From Prauserella alba (GTDB lineage: Bacteria; Actinomycetota; Actinomycetes; Mycobacteriales; Pseudonocardiaceae), in NCBI RefSeq assembly GCF_024171735.1, contig NZ_JAMTCH010000003.1, forward strand, positions 1,600,841-1,664,840: DNA of 64,000 nt, written 5' to 3'. The notes beneath the pieces were generated by a model that was not told the DNA's origin, did no database searches, and saw only the letters and a program-made list of their open reading frames with translations. The translations under genes and the position numbers were made by a program. Below are positions 28,007 through 37,068 of this stretch, one piece after another; positions within the stretch are counted from its first letter, which is position 1; every line of letters starts with the position of its first letter.

Positions 28007-29350
28007 ATGAGCGGCGGCCTCGTGGCGGGGATCGATCTCGGGAGTACCACGGTCAAGATGCTGGTGGTCGACGAGGACGGAACGGAGCTGGCGCTCGAAC
28101 AGATACCGACGCCGTGGCGGCACGGGCCGGACGGTACGACCGATTTGCCGGCCGACCGGTTGCACGCCGTGCTGCACCGACTCCTCGGCGGTGCGATCGA
28201 GCGGTTGGCCGCAGTCACAGACAAGCGGATCGACGCCGTCGCGGTGTCCGGCATGGGGGAGAGCGGTGTGCTGCTCGACCGGGCCGGCTGTGTCGTCGCG
28301 CCGGCATTCGCGTGGTTCGATCCACGCGGCGGCGAGCAGATCGCGGCTTTCCCCGCGGAGATCCGCACCGAGTTCGCGGGACGGACGGGCCTGCCGTTGG
28401 GGGCGCAGACGTCGGTGGCGAAGCTGGCGTACCTGCGTGACGGCGGGCTGCGGTTGGCCGGGCTCCGGTGGCTCAACCTGCCCGAGTTCGCCGCGACCGT
28501 GCTGGGTGGCCGTCCGTCACTGGAAGCTTCGCTGGCCTCGCGCACCGGACTGCTCGACCAGGACACCGGCGAGCCGTGGCCCGCGATGCTCGCCGAGTTG
28601 GGCGCCGATGACGGTCTGTTGGCGCCGATCGAGCCCGCAGGCACCGACCTGGGCGCGGTGTCGGGGGAATTCCCGGCGGCCGTGGCAGGCGCCCGGATCG
28701 CCGTCGCGGGCCACGACCACCTCGTGGCCGCCGAGGCCGACGGCCCGATTCGACCCGGTCGGTATCACGTGTCGATGGGCACGGCGGAGGTACTGCTGCG
28801 GGTGATCGACGAGCCGCTCGGTTATGCGGCTCGCGCCCGACTCGCCGGACGGTTGATCAACGAGGTGCGCCATGTCGCGGACGGCAAGCACGTGCTCGTC
28901 GCCGGCGTGAAGACCGGCTTGCTGCTGCGGCGTGCGATGCAGACGTTCGGCATCACCGACCGCGCCGGGCGCGACCGGCTCGACGAGGCCGTGATGGCGC
29001 TGCCCTACGAGGGAGAGCTGCCCGCGGGCGGGCTGGAGGTCTCGGGCGCCCGCAACGACGACGGCGACCTCGCGGTGACCGTACGGACCGACGGTGCCGG
29101 CCCGGCCGAGGTGTTCGGCGCCGTACTGCGCCACAGCAACGACGAGATCCGGACGCTCGTCGCCGCGCTCGACCGGGAAGTGCCGCCGGCGACGTCGGCG
29201 ACGCTCACCGGCGGTTGGGCGGGCATGCGCAGCGTGCAGCGCGCCCGCGCCGAAGTGTTGCCGCAGTTGGCCGTGTCCGGCAGGGCGCAGGAAACCGCGT
29301 TCGGCGCGGCGCGTGTCGCCGCCGGTCTGTTGCCTGCCCCGGCGCACTGA
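28007..29350 (+). CDS. FGGY family carbohydrate kinase
   Basis: The 447-residue protein is a sugar kinase of the FGGY family. The phosphate-1 motif is GIDLGSTTVKMLVV (residues 8-21); AVSGMGESGVLLDRAG and the adenosine-site region TLTGGWAGMRSV also match. It is shorter than classical xylulokinase (about 480-520), and the specificity cannot be assigned. It probably phosphorylates the sugar or polyol brought in by the nearby transporter. An aldolase gene follows on the same strand after 59 bases, so a phosphorylated ketose is a likely intermediate. GGGAAAGGGCGGG lies just upstream of ATG 28007. Confidence 0.9.
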   Translation: MSGGLVAGIDLGSTTVKMLVVDEDGTELALEQIPTPWRHGPDGTTDLPADRLHAVLHRLLGGAIERLAAVTDKRIDAVAVSGMGESGVLLDRAGCVVAPAFAWFDPRGGEQIAAFPAEIRTEFAGRTGLPLGAQTSVAKLAYLRDGGLRLAGLRWLNLPEFAATVLGGRPSLEASLASRTGLLDQDTGEPWPAMLAELGADDGLLAPIEPAGTDLGAVSGEFPAAVAGARIAVAGHDHLVAAEADGPIRPGRYHVSMGTAEVLLRVIDEPLGYAARARLAGRLINEVRHVADGKHVLVAGVKTGLLLRRAMQTFGITDRAGRDRLDEAVMALPYEGELPAGGLEVSGARNDDGDLAVTVRTDGAGPAEVFGAVLRHSNDEIRTLVAALDREVPPATSATLTGGWAGMRSVQRARAEVLPQLAVSGRAQETAFGAARVAAGLLPAPAH

Positions 29351-29409
29351 GACCCGTGCCCGGAGGCCGCACACCAACCCGAGACCGCATCAGAACACAG
29401 GAGGAAAGA

Positions 29410-30294
29410 ATGAACAGCCTGACCACGTCCGAACGCCGCGGTCTCGCCGCGATCTCCACGCAGGCAGGACGGATGCTGATCGTCGCCGCCGACCAGCGCA
29501 ACGGCATGAAGAAGGCCATGGACGATGCACCCGAAGGGCCGTCCGGGATCAGTGCGGACGAGTTGGCCGCGGCGAAGAGCGACCTCGTGGCGCATCTGGC
29601 CAATCAGGCGCCCGCGATCCTGCTGGACGCCGAGGTCGCACTGCCGAAGGTCGTCGACGACGGCACGTTGGCACGGGACACGGGCTTGGTCGTGGGGATG
29701 GACGCGTCAGGCTACGAGACGGTCGACGGGCTGCGCTACACGCGGTACGTGCCGGGGGTGACCGCCCGCACCGTGCGCGACCTCGGCGGGGACGTGGCGA
29801 AGATGCTGTTCTACACACGGCCCGACCGGCAGGGACCGGATTCGGCCGTGGCCGACCAGATCCGTGAGCTGGTGCGCGCGTGCGCCGACGAGGGCGTACT
29901 GCTGATCGTCGAGCTGCTGACGTACCGCCTCGACGGCGAGTCCGAAGGGGACTATGCCGCCGCGTTCCCGAAACTCGTGGCCGACGGGGCCCGGCTGGCC
30001 GTCGAGTGCGGTGCCAAGGTCCTCAAGCTGCAGTACCCGGGGTCGGCCGAGGCGTGCGCCCAGGTGACGGAGGCAGCCGCGGGTGTGCCGTGGGCCGTGC
30101 TCTCGGCCGGGGTGGATCACGAGACGTTCATCGGCCAGGTGAAGGTCGCGGTCGACGGCGGGGCGAGTGGCGCGATGGCGGGCCGGTCCCTGTGGAAGGA
30201 CAGTCTGTCGGTCTCCAGCGAGGTTCGCCGCGAGCGGCTGACCGACCGCGCGCTGCCGCGGCTGCGGGAACTGGAGGCCGTCGTCGGCGGGTGA
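29410..30294 (+). CDS. Class I aldolase, tagatose-bisphosphate aldolase (LacD) family
   Basis: The 294-residue protein matches the DeoC/FbaB/LacD aldolase family. Marks are ADQRNGMKKAM (27-37), KMLFYTRPD (131-139) and AKVLKLQYPGS (202-212), where Lys206 is the likely Schiff-base lysine. LacD cleaves tagatose 1,6-bisphosphate; a related enzyme, YihT, cleaves sulfofructose 1-phosphate. So a keto-sugar phosphate is the expected substrate but not which one. AGGAGGAAAGA precedes the ATG. It is downstream of the FGGY kinase in the same direction and is followed by a strong terminator hairpin. Confidence 0.87.
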   Translation: MNSLTTSERRGLAAISTQAGRMLIVAADQRNGMKKAMDDAPEGPSGISADELAAAKSDLVAHLANQAPAILLDAEVALPKVVDDGTLARDTGLVVGMDASGYETVDGLRYTRYVPGVTARTVRDLGGDVAKMLFYTRPDRQGPDSAVADQIRELVRACADEGVLLIVELLTYRLDGESEGDYAAAFPKLVADGARLAVECGAKVLKLQYPGSAEACAQVTEAAAGVPWAVLSAGVDHETFIGQVKVAVDGGASGAMAGRSLWKDSLSVSSEVRRERLTDRALPRLRELEAVVGG

Positions 30295-30304
30295 CCGTGC
30301 GGTG

Positions 30305-30356
30305 GGGCGGGCCGGGGTGGTCTCGACGCGCTGCGCGCAACCACCCCGGCCCGCCC
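30305..30356. terminator. 17-bp perfect stem-loop, bidirectional terminator
   Basis: GGGCGGGCCGGGGTGGT (30305-30321) is the exact reverse complement of 30340-30356, with an 18-base loop. It lies between the aldolase and the convergent lysine-aminomutase-type gene. Confidence 0.8.
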
Positions 30357-30363
30357 GTTGCCG

Positions 30364-31782
30364 TCAGCCGTGCTCGGTCCACCAGTTCCGGCCCGCCTCG
30401 GGCAGGGTCGAGATCGGGTCGTAGTACGGATAGCGCCGTTCGAGCGCCTCGGGGTCGTCCAGTTCGATGCCGGTGCGGTAGTTCTTCGTCCAGTACGAGA
30501 TACCGCGTTCGCGGTCGTACTCGGCGAGCTGGTGCACCCACCGTTTGCCGACGTACGGCACGTCGCACACGATGCGCGGCGTCGCGTAGCCGGGCAGGTA
30601 GCCCATGATGGCGTGCTGGAGATGCTGCGCCTCGGCGACCGAGAGCCGCCAGTGCTCGGCGTTGGGGATCATGTCGCACATGTAGAAGTAGTACGGCAGG
30701 ATGTTCGCCTCGCCCTGCAGCGCGAAGCACAGGTCGAGCAACGACGCGGGCGTGTCGTTGACCCCGCGCATGAGCACACCCTGGTTGCGCACGTCGCGCA
30801 CCCCCACTTCGAGGGCTGTCCTGGCGGCCTCGGCGACGAGCGGCGTCACCGACTGCGCGTGGTTGACGTGCGTGTGGATCGCGAGGTTGACCCCGCGCCG
30901 GCGCGCCGTGCCCGCGACCCGCTCGAGCCCTTCGACGACCTTGGGCTGCAGCCAGTGCTGCGGCAGGCCCGCGAGTGCCTTCGTGGCGAGGCGGATGTCG
31001 CGCACGGTCTCGATGTCCAGCAGTCGCATGAGGAACGCCTCGAGCTGGTGCCACGGCACGTTGGCCACGTCACCACCGGAGACCACGACGTCGCGCACGC
31101 CAGGGGTGCGCTTGAGGTAGTCGACGATCTGGTCCTGCCGGTCGACCGGCTTGAGTTCGAGCTTGTGCTTGTCGATCTGCTCGGTCGAATTGCCGACGAG
31201 GTCCATGCGGGTGCAGTGCCCGCAGTACTGCGGGCAGGTGGACAGCAGCTCGGCGAGCACCTTGGTGGGGTAGCGGTGGGTCAACCCTTCGACGACCCAC
31301 ATCTCCGCCTCGTGCAGCGAGTCGCGTTCCGAGTGCGGGTGGCTCGGCCACTCCGGGTCGCGGTCGCTGCGCACCGGCAGCATGTAGCGCCGAATCGGAT
31401 CGGCGTACAGCGCGTCGGTGAACTCCCGCGGGTCGGTGCCGGCCTGTGTCGCCATCGTGTTGAGCATCTGCGGCGGGAGCAGCATCGACATGGTCGCCAT
31501 GTCGCGCTGGTCGGCGGCCAGGTCGTCGAAGAACCGGTCCTCGACCAGGTCGCCCAGCACGGTGCGGAGCTGCTTGAGGTTGCGGACGCAGTGGACTCGC
31601 TGCCACTGGGCGTCGCGCCATTGCGCCTCGGTCACATCGCGCCAACCGGGGAACCGGCGCCAATCGGGTTCGGCCAGCTCGGCGCGCCGGTACTCGTAGG
31701 GCTGTTCGACGCCGTACCGGCCCGCCTGGTCGGCGGCCACGGACGGGTGTGTGCCGGCAGCAGGCTCCTGGGTCGCAGTCAC
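30364..31782 (-). CDS. Lysine 2,3-aminomutase family radical SAM protein
   Basis: The 472-residue protein has the radical-SAM cluster motif CPQYCGHC (Cys183, Cys187, Cys190) and the expected PLP lysine in DVPYVGKRW (about Lys413), so it should bind an iron-sulfur cluster, S-adenosylmethionine and PLP. The family moves an amino group from the alpha to the beta carbon of lysine or glutamate. No beta-lysine acetyltransferase or other partner is adjacent, so the role (osmolyte, antibiotic precursor or other) is open. GTG 31782 has GAGGAG five bases upstream. It is divergent from an amidohydrolase gene. Confidence 0.9.
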   Translation of the reverse strand: MTATQEPAAGTHPSVAADQAGRYGVEQPYEYRRAELAEPDWRRFPGWRDVTEAQWRDAQWQRVHCVRNLKQLRTVLGDLVEDRFFDDLAADQRDMATMSMLLPPQMLNTMATQAGTDPREFTDALYADPIRRYMLPVRSDRDPEWPSHPHSERDSLHEAEMWVVEGLTHRYPTKVLAELLSTCPQYCGHCTRMDLVGNSTEQIDKHKLELKPVDRQDQIVDYLKRTPGVRDVVVSGGDVANVPWHQLEAFLMRLLDIETVRDIRLATKALAGLPQHWLQPKVVEGLERVAGTARRRGVNLAIHTHVNHAQSVTPLVAEAARTALEVGVRDVRNQGVLMRGVNDTPASLLDLCFALQGEANILPYYFYMCDMIPNAEHWRLSVAEAQHLQHAIMGYLPGYATPRIVCDVPYVGKRWVHQLAEYDRERGISYWTKNYRTGIELDDPEALERRYPYYDPISTLPEAGRNWWTEHG

Positions 31783-31792
31783 ATCTGCTCCT

Positions 31793-31836
31793 CAATTCGC
31801 GGATACGTTGAAAATATCCTGTCATATCGAGAATTG
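31793..31836. promoter_or_regulatory. AT-rich divergent promoter with imperfect inverted repeat
   Basis: The 98-base gap between the aminomutase and amidohydrolase genes is much richer in AT than its surroundings. CAATTCGCGGATAC (from 31793) and the complement of TATCGAGAATTG (ending 31836) form an imperfect inverted repeat whose outer six bases, CAATTC/GAATTG, match exactly. It could be a regulator site for one or both genes. Confidence 0.4.
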
Positions 31837-31880
31837 GATGCAAACATTCTCGCGCCGTTCGTCGTGGCACACTGCCGGAC

Positions 31881-33515
31881 GTGACGAGTTCTTCCGCTGG
31901 ATCCGCAGGTCCCCGCACCGCTTCCCACACGACACTGCTGCTCGGCGGGCACATCCACACGCCCGCCTCGAACGACGCCACGGCGATGGCCGTCACGGAC
32001 GGCACCGTCGTGTGGGTCGGCCAGGACGGTCCGGGACGGGCACTGCACCCGGACGCCGAGATACTCGACCTCGCCGGGGCCTTCGTCACCCCCGGATTCG
32101 TCGACGCGCACGTGCACGCCACCAACGCAGGCCTGCACCTGGCCGGCGTCGACCTGACCCGCGTGCGGGATGCGGGCGAACTGCTCGCCGCCGTCCGCCG
32201 CGCCGCCACACCCGGCGAGGTGCTGATCGCGCACGGCTGGGACGAGACGCGGTGGACCGACCCCCGGCTGCCCAGCCGGGCCGAGCTCGACGACGCGGCG
32301 GGCGGGGCGCCCGTGTACCTGAGCCGCGTCGACGTGCACTCGGCGCTCGTCTCCAGCGCCCTCGTCGACCTCGCGCAGGGGCTCCGGCAGCTGCCCGGCT
32401 GGTCCGACGACGGACCGGTGACCCGGGAGGCGCACAGCGGCGCCATCACCGCGTCCCGCGCCGCGCTCACCCCGCAGCATCGGCGCCGCGTGCAGGAGAC
32501 CTTCCTGCGGGAGGCCGCGGCCCGCGGAATCGTCTCGGTGCACGAGAACGCCGCACCCGGCATCTCGAGCGAGGAGGACCTGCGCGGGCTGCTGGAGCTG
32601 GGCGACGACCCCGGACTGCCCGAGGTCGTCGGCTACTGGGGTGCGCGCGGACAGGACGCCGTCGACACCGCCCGCAGGCTCGGCGCCCGCGGCCTGGCCG
32701 GCGACCTGCTCGCCGACGGCTCGCTCGGCTCCCGCACCGCGGCACTGCACGCGCCGTACGCCGATGCCGACACCACCGGTAACCGCTACCTCGACGCCCA
32801 CGAGATCGCCGACCACATCGCACTGTGCACCGATGCGGGCGTTCAGGCCGGCTTCCACGTCATCGGCGACGCCGGCGTCAGCGAAGTCGTCGAAGGTTTC
32901 CGGCTGGCGGAGAAACAGGTCGGCAGGCGAGCGCTTGCGGGAGCGGGGCACCGGCTCGAACACGTCGAGATGATCGACGCGCAGCAGGCCGACGCTCTCG
33001 CGGGCTACAACGTGGCCGCGTCGATGCAGCCGCTGTTCGACGGCAACTGGGGCGGTCGCGAGGGCATGTACGCGACCCGGCTGGGCGCCGACCGCGCGGC
33101 CGGGCTGAACCCGTTCGCGACACTGGCGGCCGCCGGCGTGCCGCTCGCGTTCGGATCGGACGCCCCCGTCACACCTCTCGCGCCGTGGGAGAGCGTGCGG
33201 GCCGCCGTGCACCACCGCACGCCGGGCTCGGGCATCTCCCCGCGCGCCGCGTTCAACGCCCACACCCGCGGCGGGCACCGCGCCGCGGGTGTGCAGGACG
33301 GCGTGACCGGGTCGCTCGTGCCCGGCGCGCCCGCCCACTACGCGATCTGGGAACCGGTGGAGCTGGTCGTCGCCGCGCCGGACAGCCGCGTGCAGCGGTG
33401 GTCGACCGACCCCCGCGCCCAGGTCCCCGGGCTCCCGCCGCTCGACCCGGAGGCGCCGCTGCCCACGTGTCTGCGCACCGTCCGCGCCGGTGAGGTCATC
33501 CACTCCCGTGACTGA
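31881..33515 (+). CDS. Amidohydrolase family protein (YtcJ-like)
   Basis: The 544-residue protein is a metal-dependent amidohydrolase of the YtcJ/formamidase-like group. It has the HxH metal motif in GFVDAHVHATN, the catalytic His in AGFHVIGDAG and HRLEHVEMID, and the terminal Asp in LAFGSDAPVTPL. The substrate is unknown. GTG 31881 is the start. It is divergent from the aminomutase gene, and its stop lies inside the start region of lnt, so it is probably cotranscribed with lnt and ppm1. Confidence 0.9.
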   Translation: MTSSSAGSAGPRTASHTTLLLGGHIHTPASNDATAMAVTDGTVVWVGQDGPGRALHPDAEILDLAGAFVTPGFVDAHVHATNAGLHLAGVDLTRVRDAGELLAAVRRAATPGEVLIAHGWDETRWTDPRLPSRAELDDAAGGAPVYLSRVDVHSALVSSALVDLAQGLRQLPGWSDDGPVTREAHSGAITASRAALTPQHRRRVQETFLREAAARGIVSVHENAAPGISSEEDLRGLLELGDDPGLPEVVGYWGARGQDAVDTARRLGARGLAGDLLADGSLGSRTAALHAPYADADTTGNRYLDAHEIADHIALCTDAGVQAGFHVIGDAGVSEVVEGFRLAEKQVGRRALAGAGHRLEHVEMIDAQQADALAGYNVAASMQPLFDGNWGGREGMYATRLGADRAAGLNPFATLAAAGVPLAFGSDAPVTPLAPWESVRAAVHHRTPGSGISPRAAFNAHTRGGHRAAGVQDGVTGSLVPGAPAHYAIWEPVELVVAAPDSRVQRWSTDPRAQVPGLPPLDPEAPLPTCLRTVRAGEVIHSRD

Positions 33516-35157
33516 GCCGAGGCAGCAGACGGCCACCTCCGCCGCCGACCCGGCCGCGGACACCACGCCCACGCCTCCCGCCGACCGCGGCCCCGCGCGA
33601 GGAGGGAAGGACACCCGATGGGAACGACTACGGCCCGTCCTCGGCAGGCTCGCGCTCGCCGCAGCCTCCGGCGCGGTGCTGTTCCTGGCGTTCGCACCCC
33701 GGCCGTTGTGGTGGCTGGCCCCCGTCGCCTTCGCCGGATTCGGGCTCGCCCTGCACGGCAGGCGACTCTGGGGCTCGGCGGGCTACGGCCTCGTGTTCGG
33801 CCTGACGTTCAACCTGCTGCACCTGCTGTGGATCGACGATTTCCTCGGCGCGGAGTTCGGTCCCGGCCCGTGGCTGGCGCTGTCGGGGGTCATGGCCCTG
33901 TACATCGCCGTCGCCGCCGCGCTCATGTCACCGGCAGGCCGCCTTCCCGGAGCGCCGGTGTGGCTGGCGCTCGTGTTCCTGCTGCAGGAGTACGCCCGCT
34001 CCCGCTGGCCCGCGAACGGATTCCCGTGGGGCAGGATCGGCTTCAGCCAGCCCGAGGGTGCCTACACCCCGCTCGCGGCGATCGGCGGCGCGCCGCTGGT
34101 CGGCTTCGCAGTCCTGACCTCCGGTTTCGGCCTCGCACGGCTGATCGTGCACCTCCGCCGCAGCGGCGCCACGCCGTGGACCGGTCTCGCGCGCGCCGCC
34201 GCTTACGCTCTCGTGCCGCTGCTGGCCGGCCTGGTGCTCTGGCCCGCGGTCGGCACCGACGCCCAGGCGGGCAGCCGCACCGTGGCCGTCGTCCAGGGCA
34301 ACGCACCGAACGCGGGCATCGGCCTGCTCGGCGAGCGCGACACCATCCGCGCGGGTGCGCTCGCCGAGAGCGAGCGGCTCGCCACCAGGATCGACCGCGG
34401 TGACGTGCCCCGGCCGGATCTCGTCGTGTGGCCGGAGACCACCGTCGACGTCGTCGGCGGCCGCGATCCGGACGTCACCGCCGCCGTCGACGAGCTGGGC
34501 GCGCCCACGCTCGTCGGATCGCTGTACCGGACCGACGACGGCAGGACCGACAACGCCGTCGTCGCCTGGCGGCCCGGCGAGGGACCGGGGGAGCGGTACA
34601 CCAAACAGGAGCTCGTGCCGTTCTCCGAGTACGTGCCGATGCGGGAGATCGCCGCCTGGTTCACCCCGTTCGTCGGCAACACGCGGGACATGCGCTGGGG
34701 CCGCGAACCGGGAGTGTTCGACATCGCGGGCACGCGTGTGGGCACGGCGATCTGCTACGAGGCCGCCTACGACTATCCGTCCCGCGACGCCGTCAACGCC
34801 GGCGCCCGCATGATCGTGCTGCCGACGAACAACGCCTGGTTCGGCGACGGCGAGATGACCTACCAGCAACTCGCGATGGCCAGGCTGCGCGCGGTCGAAC
34901 ACGGCCGCGCCGTCGTCGTCGCCGCGACCAGTGGCGTGAGCGCCGTCGTCCGGCCGGACGGTACCGTCGCGCAGCAGACGGGGATGTACACGGCCGATTC
35001 GCTGGTCGCCGACGTGCCGCTGCGGGAAACGACTACGCTGGCGGACCGGTTCGGACCGTGGACCGAACGCGTGATGCTCGGCGCTGCGCTCTGCGCGGTG
35101 CTCGCCGGATTCGTCCTGCGGCGCCGTGCGGTGCACACCACCGGCCGTGGCGGCTGA
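33508..35157 (+). CDS. lnt: Apolipoprotein N-acyltransferase
   Basis: Lnt adds the third acyl chain to the N-terminal cysteine of lipoproteins. The 549-residue protein has an N-terminal multi-helix membrane part (about 50-245) with LFLAFAPRPLWWLAPVAFAG. A nitrilase domain follows (about 255-510) with catalytic Glu in VVWPETTVDV, Lys in YTKQELVPFSEYVP and Cys in GTAICYEAAYDY. In M. tuberculosis this domain is fused to Ppm1; here the two are separate adjacent genes. GTG 33508 overlaps the preceding stop; GTG 33490 is an alternative. Confidence 0.93.
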   Translation: MTEPRQQTATSAADPAADTTPTPPADRGPARGGKDTRWERLRPVLGRLALAAASGAVLFLAFAPRPLWWLAPVAFAGFGLALHGRRLWGSAGYGLVFGLTFNLLHLLWIDDFLGAEFGPGPWLALSGVMALYIAVAAALMSPAGRLPGAPVWLALVFLLQEYARSRWPANGFPWGRIGFSQPEGAYTPLAAIGGAPLVGFAVLTSGFGLARLIVHLRRSGATPWTGLARAAAYALVPLLAGLVLWPAVGTDAQAGSRTVAVVQGNAPNAGIGLLGERDTIRAGALAESERLATRIDRGDVPRPDLVVWPETTVDVVGGRDPDVTAAVDELGAPTLVGSLYRTDDGRTDNAVVAWRPGEGPGERYTKQELVPFSEYVPMREIAAWFTPFVGNTRDMRWGREPGVFDIAGTRVGTAICYEAAYDYPSRDAVNAGARMIVLPTNNAWFGDGEMTYQQLAMARLRAVEHGRAVVVAATSGVSAVVRPDGTVAQQTGMYTADSLVADVPLRETTTLADRFGPWTERVMLGAALCAVLAGFVLRRRAVHTTGRGG

Positions 35158-35295
35158 CGAAACCGGCCTGGCGCACGTCACGGGAGGCAGAACCGGGCGA
35201 GAGCCCGGCGCGGCCACGACGCGGTGGCCGCTGAAACCACGGCGCACCGCATGCCGGTGACGCCGCAACCGACACAGGGGAGACAGGGGAGCGAC

Positions 35296-36060
35296 ATGGC
35301 GGAGGGCACGCACGCCGGCGAGATCGATCCTGTGCTGGTGATCGTCCCGACCTACAACGAGCGCGAGAACCTCACGCCGCTGCTGCAACGCCTCCACGAC
35401 GCGCTGCCCGAGGTGCACGTGCTCGTCGTCGACGACGGCAGCCCGGACGGCACCGGCGAACTCGCCGACAAGTTCGCCGCCTCGGACGACCGCGTCCACG
35501 TGCTGCATCGTACGGAGAAGGCCGGGCTCGGCGCCGCCTACATCGCAGGCTTCCACTGGGGACTCGACCACGGCTACCGCACGCTCGTCGAAATGGACGC
35601 CGACGGCTCTCACGCCCCGGAAGACCTGCCACGGCTGCTAACCGCGCTCGACGAGTCCGACCTCGTCATCGGCTCGCGCTACGTACCGGGCGGCGCGCTG
35701 GTGAACTGGCCGAAACACCGCGAGGCGCTCTCCCGCGGCGCCAACCTCTACTCGCGCATCGCGCTCGGCGTACCGGTCAACGACATGACCGCCGGGTTCC
35801 GCGCCTACCGCGCACGGGTGCTGGCCGCACTGCCGCTCGGCGAGGTCGCCTCCGCGGGCTACTGCTTCCAGATCGACCTGACCCTGCGCACGGCCGAGGC
35901 GGAGTTCGACATCGTCGAGGTGCCGATCACGTTCACCGAGCGGGAGATCGGCACCTCGAAGATGAACGGTTCGATCGTCGGGGAGGCCATGGTGCGGGTC
36001 GCCCAGTGGGGTCTGCGACGGCGCCTGGGCCAGCTGCGCCGCTTGGTGACCCGGCGCTGA
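35296..36060 (+). CDS. ppm1: Polyprenol monophosphomannose synthase
   Basis: This glycosyltransferase family 2 enzyme transfers mannose from GDP-mannose to polyprenyl phosphate, giving the donor for lipoglycans and protein mannosylation. The 254-residue soluble protein has [12 protein letters not shown] at the start, [16 protein letters not shown] (the nucleotide-binding acids), [17 protein letters not shown] (the DxD-like metal site) and the family's [16 protein letters not shown] motif. AGGGGAG precedes ATG 35296. It follows lnt, consistent with their fusion in other actinobacteria, and is only two bases ahead of the next gene. Confidence 0.94.
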   Translation: MAEGTHAGEIDPVLVIVPTYNERENLTPLLQRLHDALPEVHVLVVDDGSPDGTGELADKFAASDDRVHVLHRTEKAGLGAAYIAGFHWGLDHGYRTLVEMDADGSHAPEDLPRLLTALDESDLVIGSRYVPGGALVNWPKHREALSRGANLYSRIALGVPVNDMTAGFRAYRARVLAALPLGEVASAGYCFQIDLTLRTAEAEFDIVEVPITFTEREIGTSKMNGSIVGEAMVRVAQWGLRRRLGQLRRLVTRR

Positions 36061-36062
36061 GC

Positions 36063-37025
36063 ATGCTGACCGCAGCCGACGTGGCCGCCGCACGGGACCG
36101 GATCCGCGGCCACCTCCGCACGACACCGCTGCTGCAGGCCGACGCCTCGGCACTGCAGCGGGACACGCCGTCGCGGCACGCCGCGGCGGCGACCGTGTGG
36201 CTCAAGCTCGAGCAACTGCAGCACACCGGTTCGTTCAAGGCTCGCGGCGCGTACAACCGCATCCTCACCGCGGCCGCCCACGGGCAGCTGACCGACGCCG
36301 GCGTGGTCGCCGCGTCGGGCGGGAGCGCGGGCCTGGCCGTTGCACACGCCGCCGCCACGCAGGCCGTGCCCGCGCGGGTGTACGTCCCGGAGACCGCGCC
36401 CGCGGTCAAACGTGCCAAGCTCGCGGACCTCGGCGCCACCGTCGTGGCCGTCGGGACGAAGTACGCCGATGCCTACGACGCCGCGATGGCCGACATCGCC
36501 GAGACGGGCGCGTTGTTCTGCCATGCCTACGACCAGCCCGAGATCTGCGCCGGACAGGGCACACTCGGCGCGGAACTGCTGGAACAGACCGGCGGCGTCG
36601 ACACGATCCTCGTCGCCGTGGGCGGCGGCGGGCTGGTGGCCGGGATCGCCGCGGCGACCGAAGGACGCGCACACGTCGTGGGCGTGGAACCCGCGACGAT
36701 CCCCACTCTGCACACAGCGCTCGCCGAAGGCGGGCCGGTGGACGTCGACGTCTCGGGCGTCGCGGCCGACGCGCTCGGCGCCACTCGCATCGGCGGGATC
36801 GCCCACGCGGTCGCCACGCGCACGGGGGTGACGTCGGTGCTGGTCGACGATGCCGACATCGTCGCGGCGCGGACACTGCTGTGGCAGAAGTTCCGCCTCG
36901 TGGTCGAACACGGCACGGCGGCGGCACCGGCGGCGCTGCTGGCCGGTGCCTACCGGCCGGCGGCCGGCGAACGTGTCGCCGTCGTGCTCTGCGGCGCCAA
37001 CACCGATCCTTCCGACCTGGCGTAG
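36063..37025 (+). CDS. PLP-dependent threonine/serine dehydratase family protein
   Basis: The 320-residue protein is a fold-type II PLP enzyme. It has the PLP lysine in LQHTGSFKARGAYNRIL (Lys about 60), ASGGSAGLAVAHAAA in place of the usual SSGNHAQG loop, and the phosphate-binding VAVGGGGLVAGIAAA. The C-terminal serine/cysteine loop appears as VVLCGANTD. It probably deaminates threonine or serine, but racemase activity is also seen in this family. It starts two bases after ppm1 stops, so it is transcribed with it. It has no regulatory ACT domain. Confidence 0.87.
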   Translation: MLTAADVAAARDRIRGHLRTTPLLQADASALQRDTPSRHAAAATVWLKLEQLQHTGSFKARGAYNRILTAAAHGQLTDAGVVAASGGSAGLAVAHAAATQAVPARVYVPETAPAVKRAKLADLGATVVAVGTKYADAYDAAMADIAETGALFCHAYDQPEICAGQGTLGAELLEQTGGVDTILVAVGGGGLVAGIAAATEGRAHVVGVEPATIPTLHTALAEGGPVDVDVSGVAADALGATRIGGIAHAVATRTGVTSVLVDDADIVAARTLLWQKFRLVVEHGTAAAPAALLAGAYRPAAGERVAVVLCGANTDPSDLA

Positions 37026-37028
37026 CAC

Positions 37029-37047
37029 GGCGCCGTCCGACGGCGCC
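37029..37047. terminator. 8-bp perfect stem-loop between convergent genes
   Basis: GGCGCCGT (37029-37036) pairs exactly with ACGGCGCC (37040-37047) around a 3-base loop, four bases after the dehydratase stop and before the end of the convergent regulator gene. Confidence 0.65.
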
Positions 37048-37068
37048 GCCGTTCACTGTCCGGGGTCT

